Shown: positions 27,419 through 36,635, counted from the first letter of the stretch. The stretch is 37,812 nt of DNA from Ruminococcus sp. AF46-10NS (GCF_003474435.1 NZ_QRNF01000031.1:1-37812), one strand, 5' to 3'. Notes: generated from the sequence alone by a model not told the origin. Translations and numbers: made by a program.

Positions 27419-29998
27419 ATGAATGTTTTTTCAAAAGTATTTGGAACCCGCAGTCAGCGAGAAGTAAAGCGTATCATGCCGCTGGTTGAGAAAACTGAGA
27501 GTTATCAGTCTCAGATGCAGCAGCTTACAGACGAGCAGTTACGAGATAAGACAAGAGAATATAAGAAACGCCTTGCAGAAGGAGCAACACTGGATGACCT
27601 TCTTCCAGAGGCATTTGCTACTGTACGTGAGGCAGCAAAACGTGTACTTGGAATGGAGCACTACCGTGTACAGATCATCGGTGGTATTATCCTTCATCAG
27701 GGCCGTATTGCCGAGATGAAAACAGGTGAAGGTAAAACTCTTGTATCCACACTTCCTGCATATCTGAATGCCCTTGAAGGAAAAGGCGTTCACATCGTAA
27801 CAGTCAACGATTACCTGGCTAAACGAGATGCTGAGTGGATGGGCAAAGTTCATGAATTCCTTGGCCTGACAGTAGGCGTTGTACTTAACGACATGAAACC
27901 GGAAGAGCGTCGTGCAGCATACGGATGTGACATCACATACGTAACAAACAACGAACTTGGATTTGATTATCTTCGTGACAACATGGTTATCTATAAAGAA
28001 CAGCTTGTTCAGAGAGACCTTCACTACTGTATCATCGATGAGATCGACTCCGTCCTGATCGATGAGGCGCGTACTCCGCTTATCATTTCCGGACAGAGCG
28101 GTAAGTCCACCAAGCTTTACGAAGTGTGCGATATCCTTGCACAGCAGCTGGAGCGTGGTGAAGCCAGCCATGAGATGACCAAGATGGCAGCTATCATGGG
28201 TGAAGAAGTTATCGAGACAGGTGACTTCGTTGTAAATGAAAAAGATAAGATCGTCAACCTTACTGAGCAGGGTATCAAGAAGGTTGAGAAATTCTTTAAT
28301 ATCGAGAACCTGGCAGATCCGGAGAACCTGGAGATCCAGCACAACATCATCCTTGCACTTCGTGCACACAACCTGATGCACAAAGATCAGGATTACGTTG
28401 TAAAAGATGACGAGATCCTTATTGTTGATGAGTTTACCGGACGTATCATGCCAGGCCGCCGTTATTCCGATGGTCTTCATCAGGCGATCGAGGCGAAAGA
28501 GCATGTTAAGGTTAAAAGAGAGAGCAAAACTCTTGCAACCATCACTTTCCAGAACTTCTTCAACAAATATGACAAAAAAGGCGGTATGACAGGTACAGCG
28601 CTTACCGAGGAAAAAGAGTTCCGTGATATCTACGGCATGGACGTTGTAGAGATCCCGACCAACCGTGTAGTACAGCGTAAAGATCTTGACGATGCTGTTT
28701 ACATGACAAAGAAAGAGAAATTCAACGCCGTTGTAGAAGCAGTTAAAGAAGCTCACGCGAAACATCAGCCGGTACTGGTTGGTACGATCACCATCGAGAC
28801 TTCCGAGCTTCTCAGCAGGATGCTGAAGAGAGAGGGAATCCCGCACAATGTACTGAATGCCAAGTTCCATGAACTGGAGGCTGAGATCGTAGCACAGGCC
28901 GGACAGGCAGATGCTGTTACCATTGCAACCAACATGGCAGGACGTGGTACTGATATCAAGCTTGACGATGTGGCAAGAGAAGCCGGCGGTCTGAAGATCA
29001 TCGGTACAGAGCGCCATGAGTCAAGACGTATTGATAACCAGCTCCGTGGACGTTCCGGACGACAGGGAGATCCGGGTGAATCTCGTTTCTACATTTCTCT
29101 TGAGGACGACCTGATGCGTCTGTTTGGTTCTGAGAGACTGATGAAGGTTTTCACATCTCTTGGAGTTGAGGAGAATGAGCAGATTGAGCATAAGATGCTT
29201 TCCAATGCGATCGAGAAAGCACAGGAAAAGATCGAGTTCAATAACTTTGGAATCCGTAAAAATCTTCTTGATTACGACCAGGTAAACAATGAGCAGAGAG
29301 AAATCATTTATGAGGAGCGCCGCCAGGTACTTGACGGTGAGAACATGCGTGATGCCATCTACAAGATGATCACAGATATTGTAGACAGCATGACAGATAT
29401 GTGCTTCTCCGATGATATGGACTCCAGTGAGTGGAATCTTGATGAGTTTAATACAGCGATCATTCCGATTATTCCAATCCAGCCACTGACAGCTGAAAAG
29501 GTTAAAGGTCACAAAAAAGATGAGATCAAGCATATCGTGAAAGAAGAGGCAGTGAAGCTTTATGAAGCGAAAGAAACTGAGTTTCCGGAACCAGAGCAGC
29601 TTCGTGAGCTTGAGCGTGTCGTTCTTCTGAAATGTATTGACAGCAAGTGGATGGACCACATCGATGATATGGAAATGCTCCGTCAGGGTATCGGTCTTGC
29701 TGCATATGGACAGAGAGATCCGGTTGTTGAGTACAAGATGAGCGCATTTGAGATGTTCAATAACATGATCACTTCTATCCAGGAAGATACCGTACGTATG
29801 CTGTATCATGTTCATGTAGAGCAGAAGATCGAGCGTGAGCAGGTTGCTAAAGTAACCGGCACAAACAAAGATGATAGTGCAGGCCCGAAGAAACCTGTTC
29901 AGAGAAAAGAAGATAAAGTATATCCGAACGATCCGTGCCCATGCGGAAGCGGCAAGAAATACAAACAGTGCTGTGGACGTAAGGCTGCTAAGATCTGA
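27419..29998 (+). CDS. secA: Protein translocase ATPase SecA
   Basis: The 859-residue motor drives preproteins through SecYEG at the membrane. Walker A is [11 protein letters not shown] (GEGKT 103-107), and the Walker B region is [15 protein letters not shown]. The preprotein cross-linking domain, the second nucleotide domain ([23 protein letters not shown]) and the C-terminal zinc site [14 protein letters not shown] are all present, so it is a full-length canonical SecA with a SecB-type metal tail. The ribosome site (TTGGAG) is modest. The gene follows hpf and precedes prfB, as in many Firmicutes, but with two extra genes in between. Confidence 0.97.
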   Translation: MNVFSKVFGTRSQREVKRIMPLVEKTESYQSQMQQLTDEQLRDKTREYKKRLAEGATLDDLLPEAFATVREAAKRVLGMEHYRVQIIGGIILHQGRIAEMKTGEGKTLVSTLPAYLNALEGKGVHIVTVNDYLAKRDAEWMGKVHEFLGLTVGVVLNDMKPEERRAAYGCDITYVTNNELGFDYLRDNMVIYKEQLVQRDLHYCIIDEIDSVLIDEARTPLIISGQSGKSTKLYEVCDILAQQLERGEASHEMTKMAAIMGEEVIETGDFVVNEKDKIVNLTEQGIKKVEKFFNIENLADPENLEIQHNIILALRAHNLMHKDQDYVVKDDEILIVDEFTGRIMPGRRYSDGLHQAIEAKEHVKVKRESKTLATITFQNFFNKYDKKGGMTGTALTEEKEFRDIYGMDVVEIPTNRVVQRKDLDDAVYMTKKEKFNAVVEAVKEAHAKHQPVLVGTITIETSELLSRMLKREGIPHNVLNAKFHELEAEIVAQAGQADAVTIATNMAGRGTDIKLDDVAREAGGLKIIGTERHESRRIDNQLRGRSGRQGDPGESRFYISLEDDLMRLFGSERLMKVFTSLGVEENEQIEHKMLSNAIEKAQEKIEFNNFGIRKNLLDYDQVNNEQREIIYEERRQVLDGENMRDAIYKMITDIVDSMTDMCFSDDMDSSEWNLDEFNTAIIPIIPIQPLTAEKVKGHKKDEIKHIVKEEAVKLYEAKETEFPEPEQLRELERVVLLKCIDSKWMDHIDDMEMLRQGIGLAAYGQRDPVVEYKMSAFEMFNNMITSIQEDTVRMLYHVHVEQKIEREQVAKVTGTNKDDSAGPKKPVQRKEDKVYPNDPCPCGSGKKYKQCCGRKAAKI

Positions 29999-30010
29999 GA
30001 ATAGCGATGC

Positions 30011-30048
30011 AAATAGTCTCACCCAGATGATGTGGTGGGGCTATTTTT
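30011..30048 (+). terminator. Intrinsic terminator after secA
   Basis: AAATAGTCTCACC (30011-30023) pairs with GGTGGGGCTATTT (30034-30046) with two G-U pairs, ending in a T-run. Confidence 0.75.
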
Positions 30049-30172
30049 GTATCGGGGCAGAATGTGAATGCCTGATTTGAAGCTGTGCACGAATACGGAT
30101 TGCAAATATTCGTGTTTGACTTGGCAGACAAATACGGTTGTTTATATAAAATCAGAGAAGGGATATGATAAT

Positions 30173-31003
30173 ATGGCAATTATAAAAACTGCAATTCTTC
30201 AAACGCATGTGTATATGGAAAAATCCCGCAACATCAACCGGGCAGCGGAACTCATCGCCAGTCCGGAACTCAAAGATATTGATCTGGCAGTTCTGCCGGA
30301 AATGTTCTGCTGCCCATATGAGAATAAATATTTTCCGGAATATGCTGAACCCGAAGGTGGAGACACCTGGGAAAAATGTTCCCGGCTGGCAGCAGAACAT
30401 GGAATCTATCTCATAGCCGGCAGTATGCCGGAGCAGGATGAGGATGGACATATTTACAATACTTCCTATGTTTTTGACAGAAAGGGACATCAGATCGGAA
30501 AACACCGGAAGATGCATCTTTTTGACATTGATGTAAAAGGCGGTCAGTATTTTAAAGAATCCGAAACACTTACACCTGGAAATCAGATAACGGTTTTTGA
30601 TACGGAGTTTGGCAAAATAGGACTTTGCATTTGCTACGATTTCCGTTTTCCGGAACTTGCCAGGCTGATGGCAGATCAGGGCGCAGAAGTGATCATTGTG
30701 CCGGCTGCTTTTAACATGACAACAGGCCCTCTCCACTGGGAGCTGATGTTCCGTCAGAGAGCCGTAGACAATCAGGTATACACCATCGGAGCTGCCCCTG
30801 CCAGAGATATGAATGCCGGTTACCATTCCTGGGGCCATTCCATTGCAGCAGATCCCTGGGGAAAAGTTCTCATGGAAATGAATGAGAAGCCGGAAGTACA
30901 GGTTGTGGAACTGGATCTGGATGAGGTGAAAAAAGTCCGGGAACAGCTGCCGCTTCTGAAGCATCGGAGAGAGGATATTTATAAACTGTCGCAGATAAAA
31001 TAG
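30173..31003 (+). CDS. Nit2-like omega-amidase (carbon-nitrogen hydrolase)
   Basis: The 276-residue nitrilase-superfamily enzyme has the catalytic triad Glu43 (LPEMF), Lys113 (HRKMHLFDID) and Cys154 (CICYDFRFPE). Stretches such as PYENKYFPEYAE, HLFDIDVKGG and TTGPLHWELMFRQRAVDNQVY closely resemble human NIT2 as I recall it. NIT2 hydrolyses alpha-ketoglutaramate and alpha-ketosuccinamate, the waste products of glutamine and asparagine transaminases. The start at 30173 follows AGAAGGGAT; the open frame begins at 30068 without family similarity. It lies between secA and prfB. The substrate assignment is by similarity only. Confidence 0.87.
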   Translation: MAIIKTAILQTHVYMEKSRNINRAAELIASPELKDIDLAVLPEMFCCPYENKYFPEYAEPEGGDTWEKCSRLAAEHGIYLIAGSMPEQDEDGHIYNTSYVFDRKGHQIGKHRKMHLFDIDVKGGQYFKESETLTPGNQITVFDTEFGKIGLCICYDFRFPELARLMADQGAEVIIVPAAFNMTTGPLHWELMFRQRAVDNQVYTIGAAPARDMNAGYHSWGHSIAADPWGKVLMEMNEKPEVQVVELDLDEVKKVREQLPLLKHRREDIYKLSQIK

Positions 31004-31025
31004 AAACGCCCAAACCACGTTTTCG

Positions 31026-31054
31026 TTGTAATTTTCATGGTCATATGGTATTGT
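31026..31054 (+). promoter_or_regulatory. Possible prfB promoter
   Basis: TTGTAA (31026-31031), a 17-base spacer and TATTGT (31049-31054) lie 50 bases before the GTG start. Confidence 0.4.
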
Positions 31055-31104
31055 ATAAGACAGGCAGGACTTCCTGCATCAATATATAGAAAGAAGGTGA
31101 AGCT

Positions 31105-32224
31105 GTGGTTGAGTTAGATCAGTTCAAGAGTATTCTTGCAACATACACAGAGCCATTAGTGGAAGTGAGGGATTCACTTTGACCTCGCTAACAAAGAGCA
31201 GAAGGTCGAAGAATTAGAGCGCGAGATGGAAGCGCCTGATTTCTGGGATAATGCAGAAGCATCCCAGATGAAAATGAAACAGTTAAAGAGTCTCAAAGAT
31301 GATATTGAGACATACCATAATCTGGAAACACAGATGGAAGATATGGAGACTATGATCGAGATGGGATATGAGGAGAATGATCCCTCGATCATTCCGGAGA
31401 TCCAGGAGATGCTGGATGAATTTCAGGCAAGTTTTGACAGTATCCGTGTGAAGACACTGCTTTCCGGAGAATATGATGGAGAGAATGCCATTATCAAGCT
31501 GAATGCAGGAGCAGGCGGAACAGAAGCATGCGACTGGTGCGGAATGCTTTATCGTATGTACAGCAGATGGGCAGAGAAGAAAGGATTTGCGCTTGAGGTG
31601 CTGGATTACCTTGACGGTGATGAGGCCGGAGTGAAATCTGTAACTTTCCAGGTAAACGGAGAGAACGCCTACGGTTATCTGAAATCCGAGAAAGGTGTTC
31701 ATCGTCTTGTACGTATTTCGCCGTTCAACGCAGCAGGTAAGAGACAGACATCATTTGTATCCTGTGATGTTATGCCGGATATCAAGAAAGATCTGGACGT
31801 AGAGATCAATGATGATGATATCCGTATTGATACCTACCGAAGCAGCGGTGCCGGTGGACAGCATATTAATAAGACGTCCTCCGCGATCCGTATCACCCAT
31901 TTTCCAACAGGAATCGTGGTACAGTGCCAGAACGAGCGTTCCCAGCACATGAACAAGGATAAGGCTATGCAGATGCTGAAAGCCAAGCTGTATCTTCTGA
32001 AACAGCAGGAAGCAGAGGAGAAGCTTTCAGGTATTCGAGGCGAAGTAACAGATATCGGATGGGGAAACCAGATCCGTTCTTATGTCCTGCAGCCATATAC
32101 TATGGTGAAAGATCACCGTACCAACGAGGAAACCGGTAATGTTGACGCAGTCCTGGACGGCGGTATTGATATCTTTATCAATGCATACCTGAAATGGATC
32201 GCGCTGGCGAGAAAGAAAGAATAA
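31105..32224 (+). CDS. prfB: Peptide chain release factor 2, with programmed +1 frameshift
   Basis: The 372-residue RF2 recognises UGA and UAA stop codons. Translation starts at GTG 31105 (after AAGGTG), reads 25 codons to CTT and meets an in-frame TGA at 31180-31182. A +1 shift on CTT-TGA-C then continues as DLANKEQKVEEL to the stop at 32224. An AGG lies six bases before the slip codon as the internal Shine-Dalgarno-like stimulator. The RF2 anticodon-like tripeptide SPF (in RISPFNAAGKR) and the catalytic GGQ (SSGAGGQHINK) are present. Gene finders usually start it wrongly at ATG 31226. The frameshift makes RF2 control its own level. Confidence 0.96.
31177..31183 (+). promoter_or_regulatory. 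Programmed +1 frameshift site of prfB
   Basis: CTTTGAC at this position is the conserved RF2 slip site: Leu codon, UGA stop, then C. The zero frame before it and the +1 frame after it both encode RF2 sequence. Confidence 0.95.
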
Positions 32225-32260
32225 CATTACTGTCACGGAACCCCATAAAGATAACACAAG

Positions 32261-32298
32261 GACTCCGCAGGCAAAAAAACGCTTGTGGAGTTTCTTTT
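32261..32298 (+). terminator. Intrinsic terminator after prfB
   Basis: ACTCCGCAGGC (32262-32272) pairs with GCTTGTGGAGT (32281-32291) with G-U pairs, followed by TTCTTTT. Confidence 0.75.
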
Positions 32299-32357
32299 AT
32301 TATGATAATATATCTTTTGTACAAAAACAGTTGTCTTTATGAAACGGACAGAAAATT

Positions 32358-32405
32358 ACTGTTCACAGGAATATTCCGCGAGGAGCTGGTCATGATGTGA
32401 ACAGT
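32358..32405. repeat. 10-bp inverted repeat before the HTH-ACT gene
   Basis: ACTGTTCACA (32358-32367) and TGTGAACAGT (32396-32405) are perfect complements 28 bases apart. They end six bases before the ribosome site of the next gene. They could be two operator halves or the base of an RNA stem in the leader. Confidence 0.6.
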
Positions 32406-32421
32406 GATCAGAGAGGTTGCT

Positions 32422-32874
32422 ATGCAGAAACAGGTTGAGAAGAAAAAATACTATGTAGTAAGAGAGAGGGCAGTGCCGGAAGTGCTTCTGAAGGTTGTGG
32501 AGGCTAAGAGAATGATCGAGTCCAAACGTGTGGCTACTGTTCAGGAAGCAGCTGAAAAGACCGGGATCAGCCGCAGCTCTTTTTACAAATATAAGGACGA
32601 TATTTTTCCTTTCCACGAGGAGACCAGGGGGAAGACCATCACCTTTATTATTCAGATGGACGACGAGCCGGGACTTTTATCAATGGTGCTGCAGACGATT
32701 GCCCGTTTTCATGGTAATATCCTGACCATACATCAGAGTATTCCAATTAACGGAGTCGCAACACTGACGCTGAGCGTTGATATCCTTCCAGGTGAAGGCG
32801 ACGCAGAAGCTATGGTGGAGGATATTGAACAGAAAGACGGTATACACTATTTGAAAATTTTAGGCAGGGAGTAA
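32422..32874 (+). CDS. HTH-ACT domain protein (UPF0735 / PheB-like)
   Basis: The 150-residue protein has a short helix-turn-helix-like segment (about 38-62: TVQEAAEKTGISRSSFYKYK) followed by an ACT domain (about 70-148: TITFIIQMDDEPGLLSMVLQ). ACT domains bind amino acids. The gene matches the UPF0735/PheB family, often noted near hom or phe genes. It lies 4 bases before hom and so is probably co-translated with it; amino-acid-sensing control of this operon is a reasonable inference. ATG 32422 follows GAGAGG; a GTG at 32404 in frame has no site. An inverted repeat sits just upstream. Confidence 0.85.
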   Translation: MQKQVEKKKYYVVRERAVPEVLLKVVEAKRMIESKRVATVQEAAEKTGISRSSFYKYKDDIFPFHEETRGKTITFIIQMDDEPGLLSMVLQTIARFHGNILTIHQSIPINGVATLTLSVDILPGEGDAEAMVEDIEQKDGIHYLKILGRE

Positions 32875-32878
32875 GCAT

Positions 32879-34090
32879 ATGATAAACATAGCAGTATTAG
32901 GCTACGGTACAGTAGGAAGCGGAGTTGTTGAAGTTATCAACACCAATCATGAGAGCATTAACAAGAGAGCCGGAGATGAGATCAATATTAAATACGTGCT
33001 GGACTTAAGAGATTTCCCGGGAGATCCGGTGGAGAAAGTTCTGGTTCATGATTACGAAGTGATCGTAAACGATCCGGAGGTAGACATTGTCGTTGAAGTT
33101 ATGGGTGGAATCGAGCCTGCATATACCTTTGTAAAAAGAGCACTGGAGGCCGGAAAGAGCGTAAGTACATCCAATAAGGCTCTGGTGGCCAAACATGGTT
33201 CCGAGCTTATGGAGATCGCCAAGGCGAAAGGTATTAATTTCCTTTTTGAGGCAAGCTGTGGTGGTGGAATCCCGATCATTCGTGCGCTGAATTCTTCACT
33301 GACAGCAGATGAGATCGATGAGATCACAGGTATCCTTAACGGAACCACCAACTATATGCTTTATAAAATGAGTACAGAGAACTGTGATTTTGATACAGTT
33401 CTGAAAGAAGCACAGGCGAAAGGCTATGCAGAAGCAGACCCGACAGCAGATGTAGAAGGTGCCGATGCATGCCGTAAGATCGCGATTCTTTCTTCACTTG
33501 CATATGGAAAATTCCTGAATTACGAGAATATTTATACAGAAGGAATCACAAAGATCACACCGGCAGATATGGAATATGCGAAAGAGCTTGGCATGACCAT
33601 TAAACTTCTTGCAACAAGCCGCAGAATCGGAGATGCTTTCTATGCAATGGTAGCTCCGTTCCTGGTGGGCCAGGAGAGCCCGCTTTACAGCGTAAATGAT
33701 GTGTTCAATGCAGTATTTGTGCATGGAAATGTTCTTGGAGATGCCATGTTCTACGGAAGTGGAGCAGGTAAACTCCCGACTGCAAGCGCAGTGGTAGCCG
33801 ATGTTGTAGATGAGGCAAAACATCTTCACAGAAATATCATGACAAACTGGAGCAGCCGTGATCTGGAACTTATGGATCTGGATGATGTTGAGGGACGTTT
33901 CTTTGTACGTGTGTCCGATACAACTATGGATGAAGTGGAGAAAGCTTTCGGTGATGTACAGACTATCGAGCCGGATAATCTTCCGGAGGAGTTCGGATTT
34001 ATCACACCGAAGATGAAGCAGGCTGATTACAAAGAGAAGATCAGCAAGCTTGACGGAAAAGTACTGGCGATGATCCGTGTGAAGGACTGA
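32879..34090 (+). CDS. hom: Homoserine dehydrogenase
   Basis: The 403-residue enzyme reduces aspartate semialdehyde to homoserine for threonine and methionine. The NAD(P) site is GYGTVGSGV (8-16), and the catalytic core shows EASCGGGIPIIRAL, GILNGTTNYML and EAQAKGYAEADPTADVEG. The C-terminal part (about 335-403) is only a reduced ACT-like region: the usual D-R-P-G-V-L-A turn is absent. Feedback control by its own ACT domain may therefore be weak, and the stand-alone ACT protein 4 bases upstream could matter. lysC follows 22 bases later. Confidence 0.96.
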   Translation: MINIAVLGYGTVGSGVVEVINTNHESINKRAGDEINIKYVLDLRDFPGDPVEKVLVHDYEVIVNDPEVDIVVEVMGGIEPAYTFVKRALEAGKSVSTSNKALVAKHGSELMEIAKAKGINFLFEASCGGGIPIIRALNSSLTADEIDEITGILNGTTNYMLYKMSTENCDFDTVLKEAQAKGYAEADPTADVEGADACRKIAILSSLAYGKFLNYENIYTEGITKITPADMEYAKELGMTIKLLATSRRIGDAFYAMVAPFLVGQESPLYSVNDVFNAVFVHGNVLGDAMFYGSGAGKLPTASAVVADVVDEAKHLHRNIMTNWSSRDLELMDLDDVEGRFFVRVSDTTMDEVEKAFGDVQTIEPDNLPEEFGFITPKMKQADYKEKISKLDGKVLAMIRVKD

Positions 34091-34112
34091 TGCCGAAGGG
34101 GAAGAAAAGAAC

Positions 34113-35321
34113 ATGTTAATCGTAAAGAAATTCGGCGGTACATCTGTGGCTAACAAAGAGAGAATTTTCAATGTGGCCAAAAGATGTATCGAAGATTACA
34201 AAAAAGGAAACGACGTGGTGGTTGTGCTTTCAGCAATGGGTAAATATACTGATGAGCTTATCACCATGGCGAGAGACATTAATGAGAAACCTCCGAAACG
34301 TGAGATGGATATGCTTTTTACTATCGGAGAGCAGATGTCAGTAGCACTTATGGCTATGGCTATGGACAGCATGGGAGTACCGGCTGTTTCTCTGAATGCT
34401 TTTCAGGTGGCTATGCATACAACAAGTGCCCATGGCAGTGCACGCCTGAAAAAGATCGATGCTGCACGTATCCGCAGAGAACTGGATAACCGCAGGATCG
34501 TTGTTGTTACAGGTTTTCAGGGTATAGACAAGTATAATGACTACACTACACTTGGCCGTGGCGGTTCCGATACCACAGCTGTTGCTCTTGCAGCAGCACT
34601 TCATGCAGATGCCTGCGAGATCTATACAGATGTGGATGGAGTCTATACAGCTGACCCTCGTAAAGTTCCCAAAGCCCGCAAGCTGAAGGAGATCACTTAC
34701 GATGAGATGCTGGATCTGGCAACTCTGGGAGCAGGTGTGCTTCACAACCGTTCCGTAGAGATGGCAAAGAAATATGGCGTACCGCTTGTAGTACGTTCCA
34801 GTCTCAACAACAGCGAAGGAACTGTGGTAAAGGAGGAAGTTACAGTGGAGAGAATGCTGATCAGCGGTGTTGCTCTGGATACAGATGCAGTACGTATTGC
34901 TGTGATCGGACTTAAAGATTCACCAGGAGTAGCATTTAAGCTGTTTGATACCCTGGCTAAGAAAAATATAAATGTAGATATGATCCTTCAGTCTATCGGC
35001 CGTGCCGGAACTAAGGATATTTCATTTACAGTTGACAAGAATGATCTGGATGATGCAATGGGTGTACTGGAGGCCAACCAGTCACGTATCGGTTATGTTG
35101 AGCTTCATGCGGAGAAAAATATCGCCAAGCTTTCCATCGTGGGAGCTGGTATGATGAGTAACCCGGGAGTTGCTGCGAAGATGTTCGAGAGTCTTTACAA
35201 TGAGGGTGTGAACATCAACATGATCGCAACTTCTGAGATCCGTGTCACTGTTCTTATCAATGAAAAAGATGGTGTACGTGCGATGAATGCGGTACATGAT
35301 GCGTTTAATCTTGCGGATTAA
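34113..35321 (+). CDS. lysC: Aspartate kinase
   Basis: The 402-residue kinase phosphorylates aspartate, the entry to lysine, threonine and methionine synthesis. The N-terminal kinase domain has KFGGTSVANKERI (5-17), TTLGRGGSDTTAVALAAAL and YTDVDGVYTADPR. Two C-terminal ACT domains follow (about 260-402: LKDSPGVAFKLFDTLAKKNI and SNPGVAAKMFESLYNEGVNI). It is the single-function form. The SD is GGGGAAG. With hom upstream it forms the HTH-ACT/hom/lysC unit, while dapA and dapB lie 12 kb away. Confidence 0.97.
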   Translation: MLIVKKFGGTSVANKERIFNVAKRCIEDYKKGNDVVVVLSAMGKYTDELITMARDINEKPPKREMDMLFTIGEQMSVALMAMAMDSMGVPAVSLNAFQVAMHTTSAHGSARLKKIDAARIRRELDNRRIVVVTGFQGIDKYNDYTTLGRGGSDTTAVALAAALHADACEIYTDVDGVYTADPRKVPKARKLKEITYDEMLDLATLGAGVLHNRSVEMAKKYGVPLVVRSSLNNSEGTVVKEEVTVERMLISGVALDTDAVRIAVIGLKDSPGVAFKLFDTLAKKNINVDMILQSIGRAGTKDISFTVDKNDLDDAMGVLEANQSRIGYVELHAEKNIAKLSIVGAGMMSNPGVAAKMFESLYNEGVNINMIATSEIRVTVLINEKDGVRAMNAVHDAFNLAD

Positions 35322-35425
35322 ATGCAATACAAAACAGATGAGTTCATGAATATGTAGCAGAGCAGAACGTGAATATTTGTTTTGGCGAAGCATGGTTGCA
35401 CACATAGAATGCAGTAAGAAATAAT

Positions 35426-35456
35426 AAGGCGGGGGCTTGGAAGAAGTCTCCGCCTT
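35426..35456 (+). terminator. Probable terminator after lysC
   Basis: AAGGCGGGGGCTT (35426-35438) pairs with AAGTCTCCGCCTT (35444-35456) with G-U pairs. The U-tract is poor (CTATAG), so it may be leaky. Confidence 0.6.
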
Positions 35457-35517
35457 CTATAGCAGTTCGGGGATTTTCTGCTCGGATTGCTGCGTTTTTT
35501 GATAAGGAGAGAATTTT

Positions 35518-36297
35518 ATGAGAAAAAATCTGAAGGGCTGTAAGAGGCTTGCGAGGGAAACTCTGGCTGGGAATTTTACAGTTCCTGTGATCGGAAGTAT
35601 TGCAGTTGCGGCGATGAGTGCGGTATCCGGTTATATTTCTACAGCACTTTTTCCGGGAGATTCCCTGTATGCAATCATTGGGGGAGAGGTATTCAGTTTT
35701 ATCCTTTCACTGGTGATCTGTGTTTTTTCAGCGGGACTTTACAGGATTTATCTGAATATTTCCCGTCGGGAAAAATATTCTTTTGGTGATCTTCTGTACT
35801 TTTTCAGTCATCAGCCGGATCATGTGATCGTGGCATCATTTGTGCTGGCACTGATCAATCTGGTGACTTCACTTCCTATGGCGTGGTTTTCGTATACTAC
35901 GGATATGGGAAGTACAGCAGATGCTCAGATGAACTGGGCGGTGAATTATCTGCTGTTTACGCTGCTGGGATTTTTGCTGAATCTTCTGATAGCGATGCCG
36001 TTTGCCATGACTTATTATATTCTGGCGGATAATCCGGAAATGAAGGGTGGACAGGCTCTGAAAGCCAGTGCGAAGCTTATGAAAGGGCATTTATGGGAGT
36101 ACCTGAAGATGCTGCTCAGCTTTGTGCCATGGATCATTTTTTCCATGTTTACACTTTATCTTGCACTTATCTGGCTGGTACCTTATATAGAGACCTGCAT
36201 GGCGGTTTTCTATCGGAATATATCCGGGGAGTTCGATGAACCCCCAATACCCCCGATAACACCGATTCCGCAGTTTCTGGATGAAACCGAGGCGTAG
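35518..36297 (+). CDS. DUF975-like multi-pass membrane protein
   Basis: The 259-residue protein has about five or six membrane segments (roughly 20-40, 48-76, 100-120, 138-170, 194-225). The late segment GGQALKASAKLMKGHLWEYL followed by LSFVPWIIFSMF and PYIETCMAVFYRNI fits the DUF975 family, whose function is not known. A Pro-rich cytoplasmic tail (PPIPPITPIPQF) ends it. The ribosome site is AAGGAGAG. It is downstream of a weak terminator and could be partly transcribed from lysC. Confidence 0.75.
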   Translation: MRKNLKGCKRLARETLAGNFTVPVIGSIAVAAMSAVSGYISTALFPGDSLYAIIGGEVFSFILSLVICVFSAGLYRIYLNISRREKYSFGDLLYFFSHQPDHVIVASFVLALINLVTSLPMAWFSYTTDMGSTADAQMNWAVNYLLFTLLGFLLNLLIAMPFAMTYYILADNPEMKGGQALKASAKLMKGHLWEYLKMLLSFVPWIIFSMFTLYLALIWLVPYIETCMAVFYRNISGEFDEPPIPPITPIPQFLDETEA

Positions 36298-36365
36298 ATG
36301 AATGTCTCTCGACGGGAGGGCCTGTATGCGACGATGTTGGAAAGGGAAAGTCTGAGCCGATTTTT

Positions 36366-36383
36366 GAGGGTGAGGGTGAGGGT
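36366..36383 (+). repeat. GAGGGT tandem repeat, three units
   Basis: Three exact copies of GAGGGT are followed by a diverged fourth (GAGCCG). Confidence 0.8.
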
Positions 36384-36420
36384 GAGCCGTCAGAGTGATC
36401 ACTCCCTCAGCCGGACAGAA

Positions 36421-36522
36421 GGCGGTCTGCATAGCAGACCTGTTCCTGGAACTGAATGTAGAAAGAGGAAGTTTTTCTCCGTGTATTCAATAAACAGGAA
36501 ACAGGCCTGCCGCGCAGGCCGC
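36421..36522. repeat. Two related hairpins in inverted orientation
   Basis: GGTCTGC-ATA-GCAGACC (36424-36440) and GGCCTGC-CGC-GCAGGCC (36504-36520) are each perfect 7-3-7 palindromes. Their outer flanks TGTTCCTG (36441-36448) and CAGGAAACA (36495-36503) are also complementary with one bulge, so the whole region can fold on itself. The one stem base that differs is changed on both sides, keeping the pair. Confidence 0.7.
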
Positions 36523-36526
36523 TTTT
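36504..36526 (+). terminator. Possible terminator after the DUF975-like gene
   Basis: A GGCCTGC/GCAGGCC stem with a 3-nt loop is followed by GCTTTT. It is more than 200 bases past the stop codon. Confidence 0.5.
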
Positions 36527-36572
36527 CCGTACCCATACGTAAAAAATGAATTGAGTCAACAATCATACGGCC

Positions 36573-36635
36573 AAAAAAATCGGCTCAACCTGTCATTTCC
36601 AAAACAGAAGCATACAGGATTAAGCCGATAAATTT
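36573..36635 (-). terminator. Intrinsic terminator of the minus-strand Gx/NusG-II operon
   Basis: On the minus strand ATCGGCTTAATCCTGT (36628-36613 side) pairs with ACAGGTTGAGCCGAT (36593-36579 side) with one G-U-type change and one bulge. A run of seven T (36579-36573) follows. Confidence 0.75.

Noticed and set aside
27539..29017. 492-codon minus-strand frame inside secA (and another at 29021-30022)
   Set aside because: Both are antisense to the intact secA, rich in Cys, Phe and Leu as expected of shadows, without promoters or ribosome sites.
32302..32400. Small frame before the HTH-ACT gene as a leader peptide for attenuation
   Set aside because: It has no run of Thr, Ile, Lys or Met codons beyond two final Met, and no attenuator hairpin with a T-run follows it.
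36298..36549. 83-codon frame starting right after the DUF975-like stop
   Set aside because: It is formed by GAGGGT repeats and hairpins, has Arg/Ser-rich composition, and has no ribosome site.
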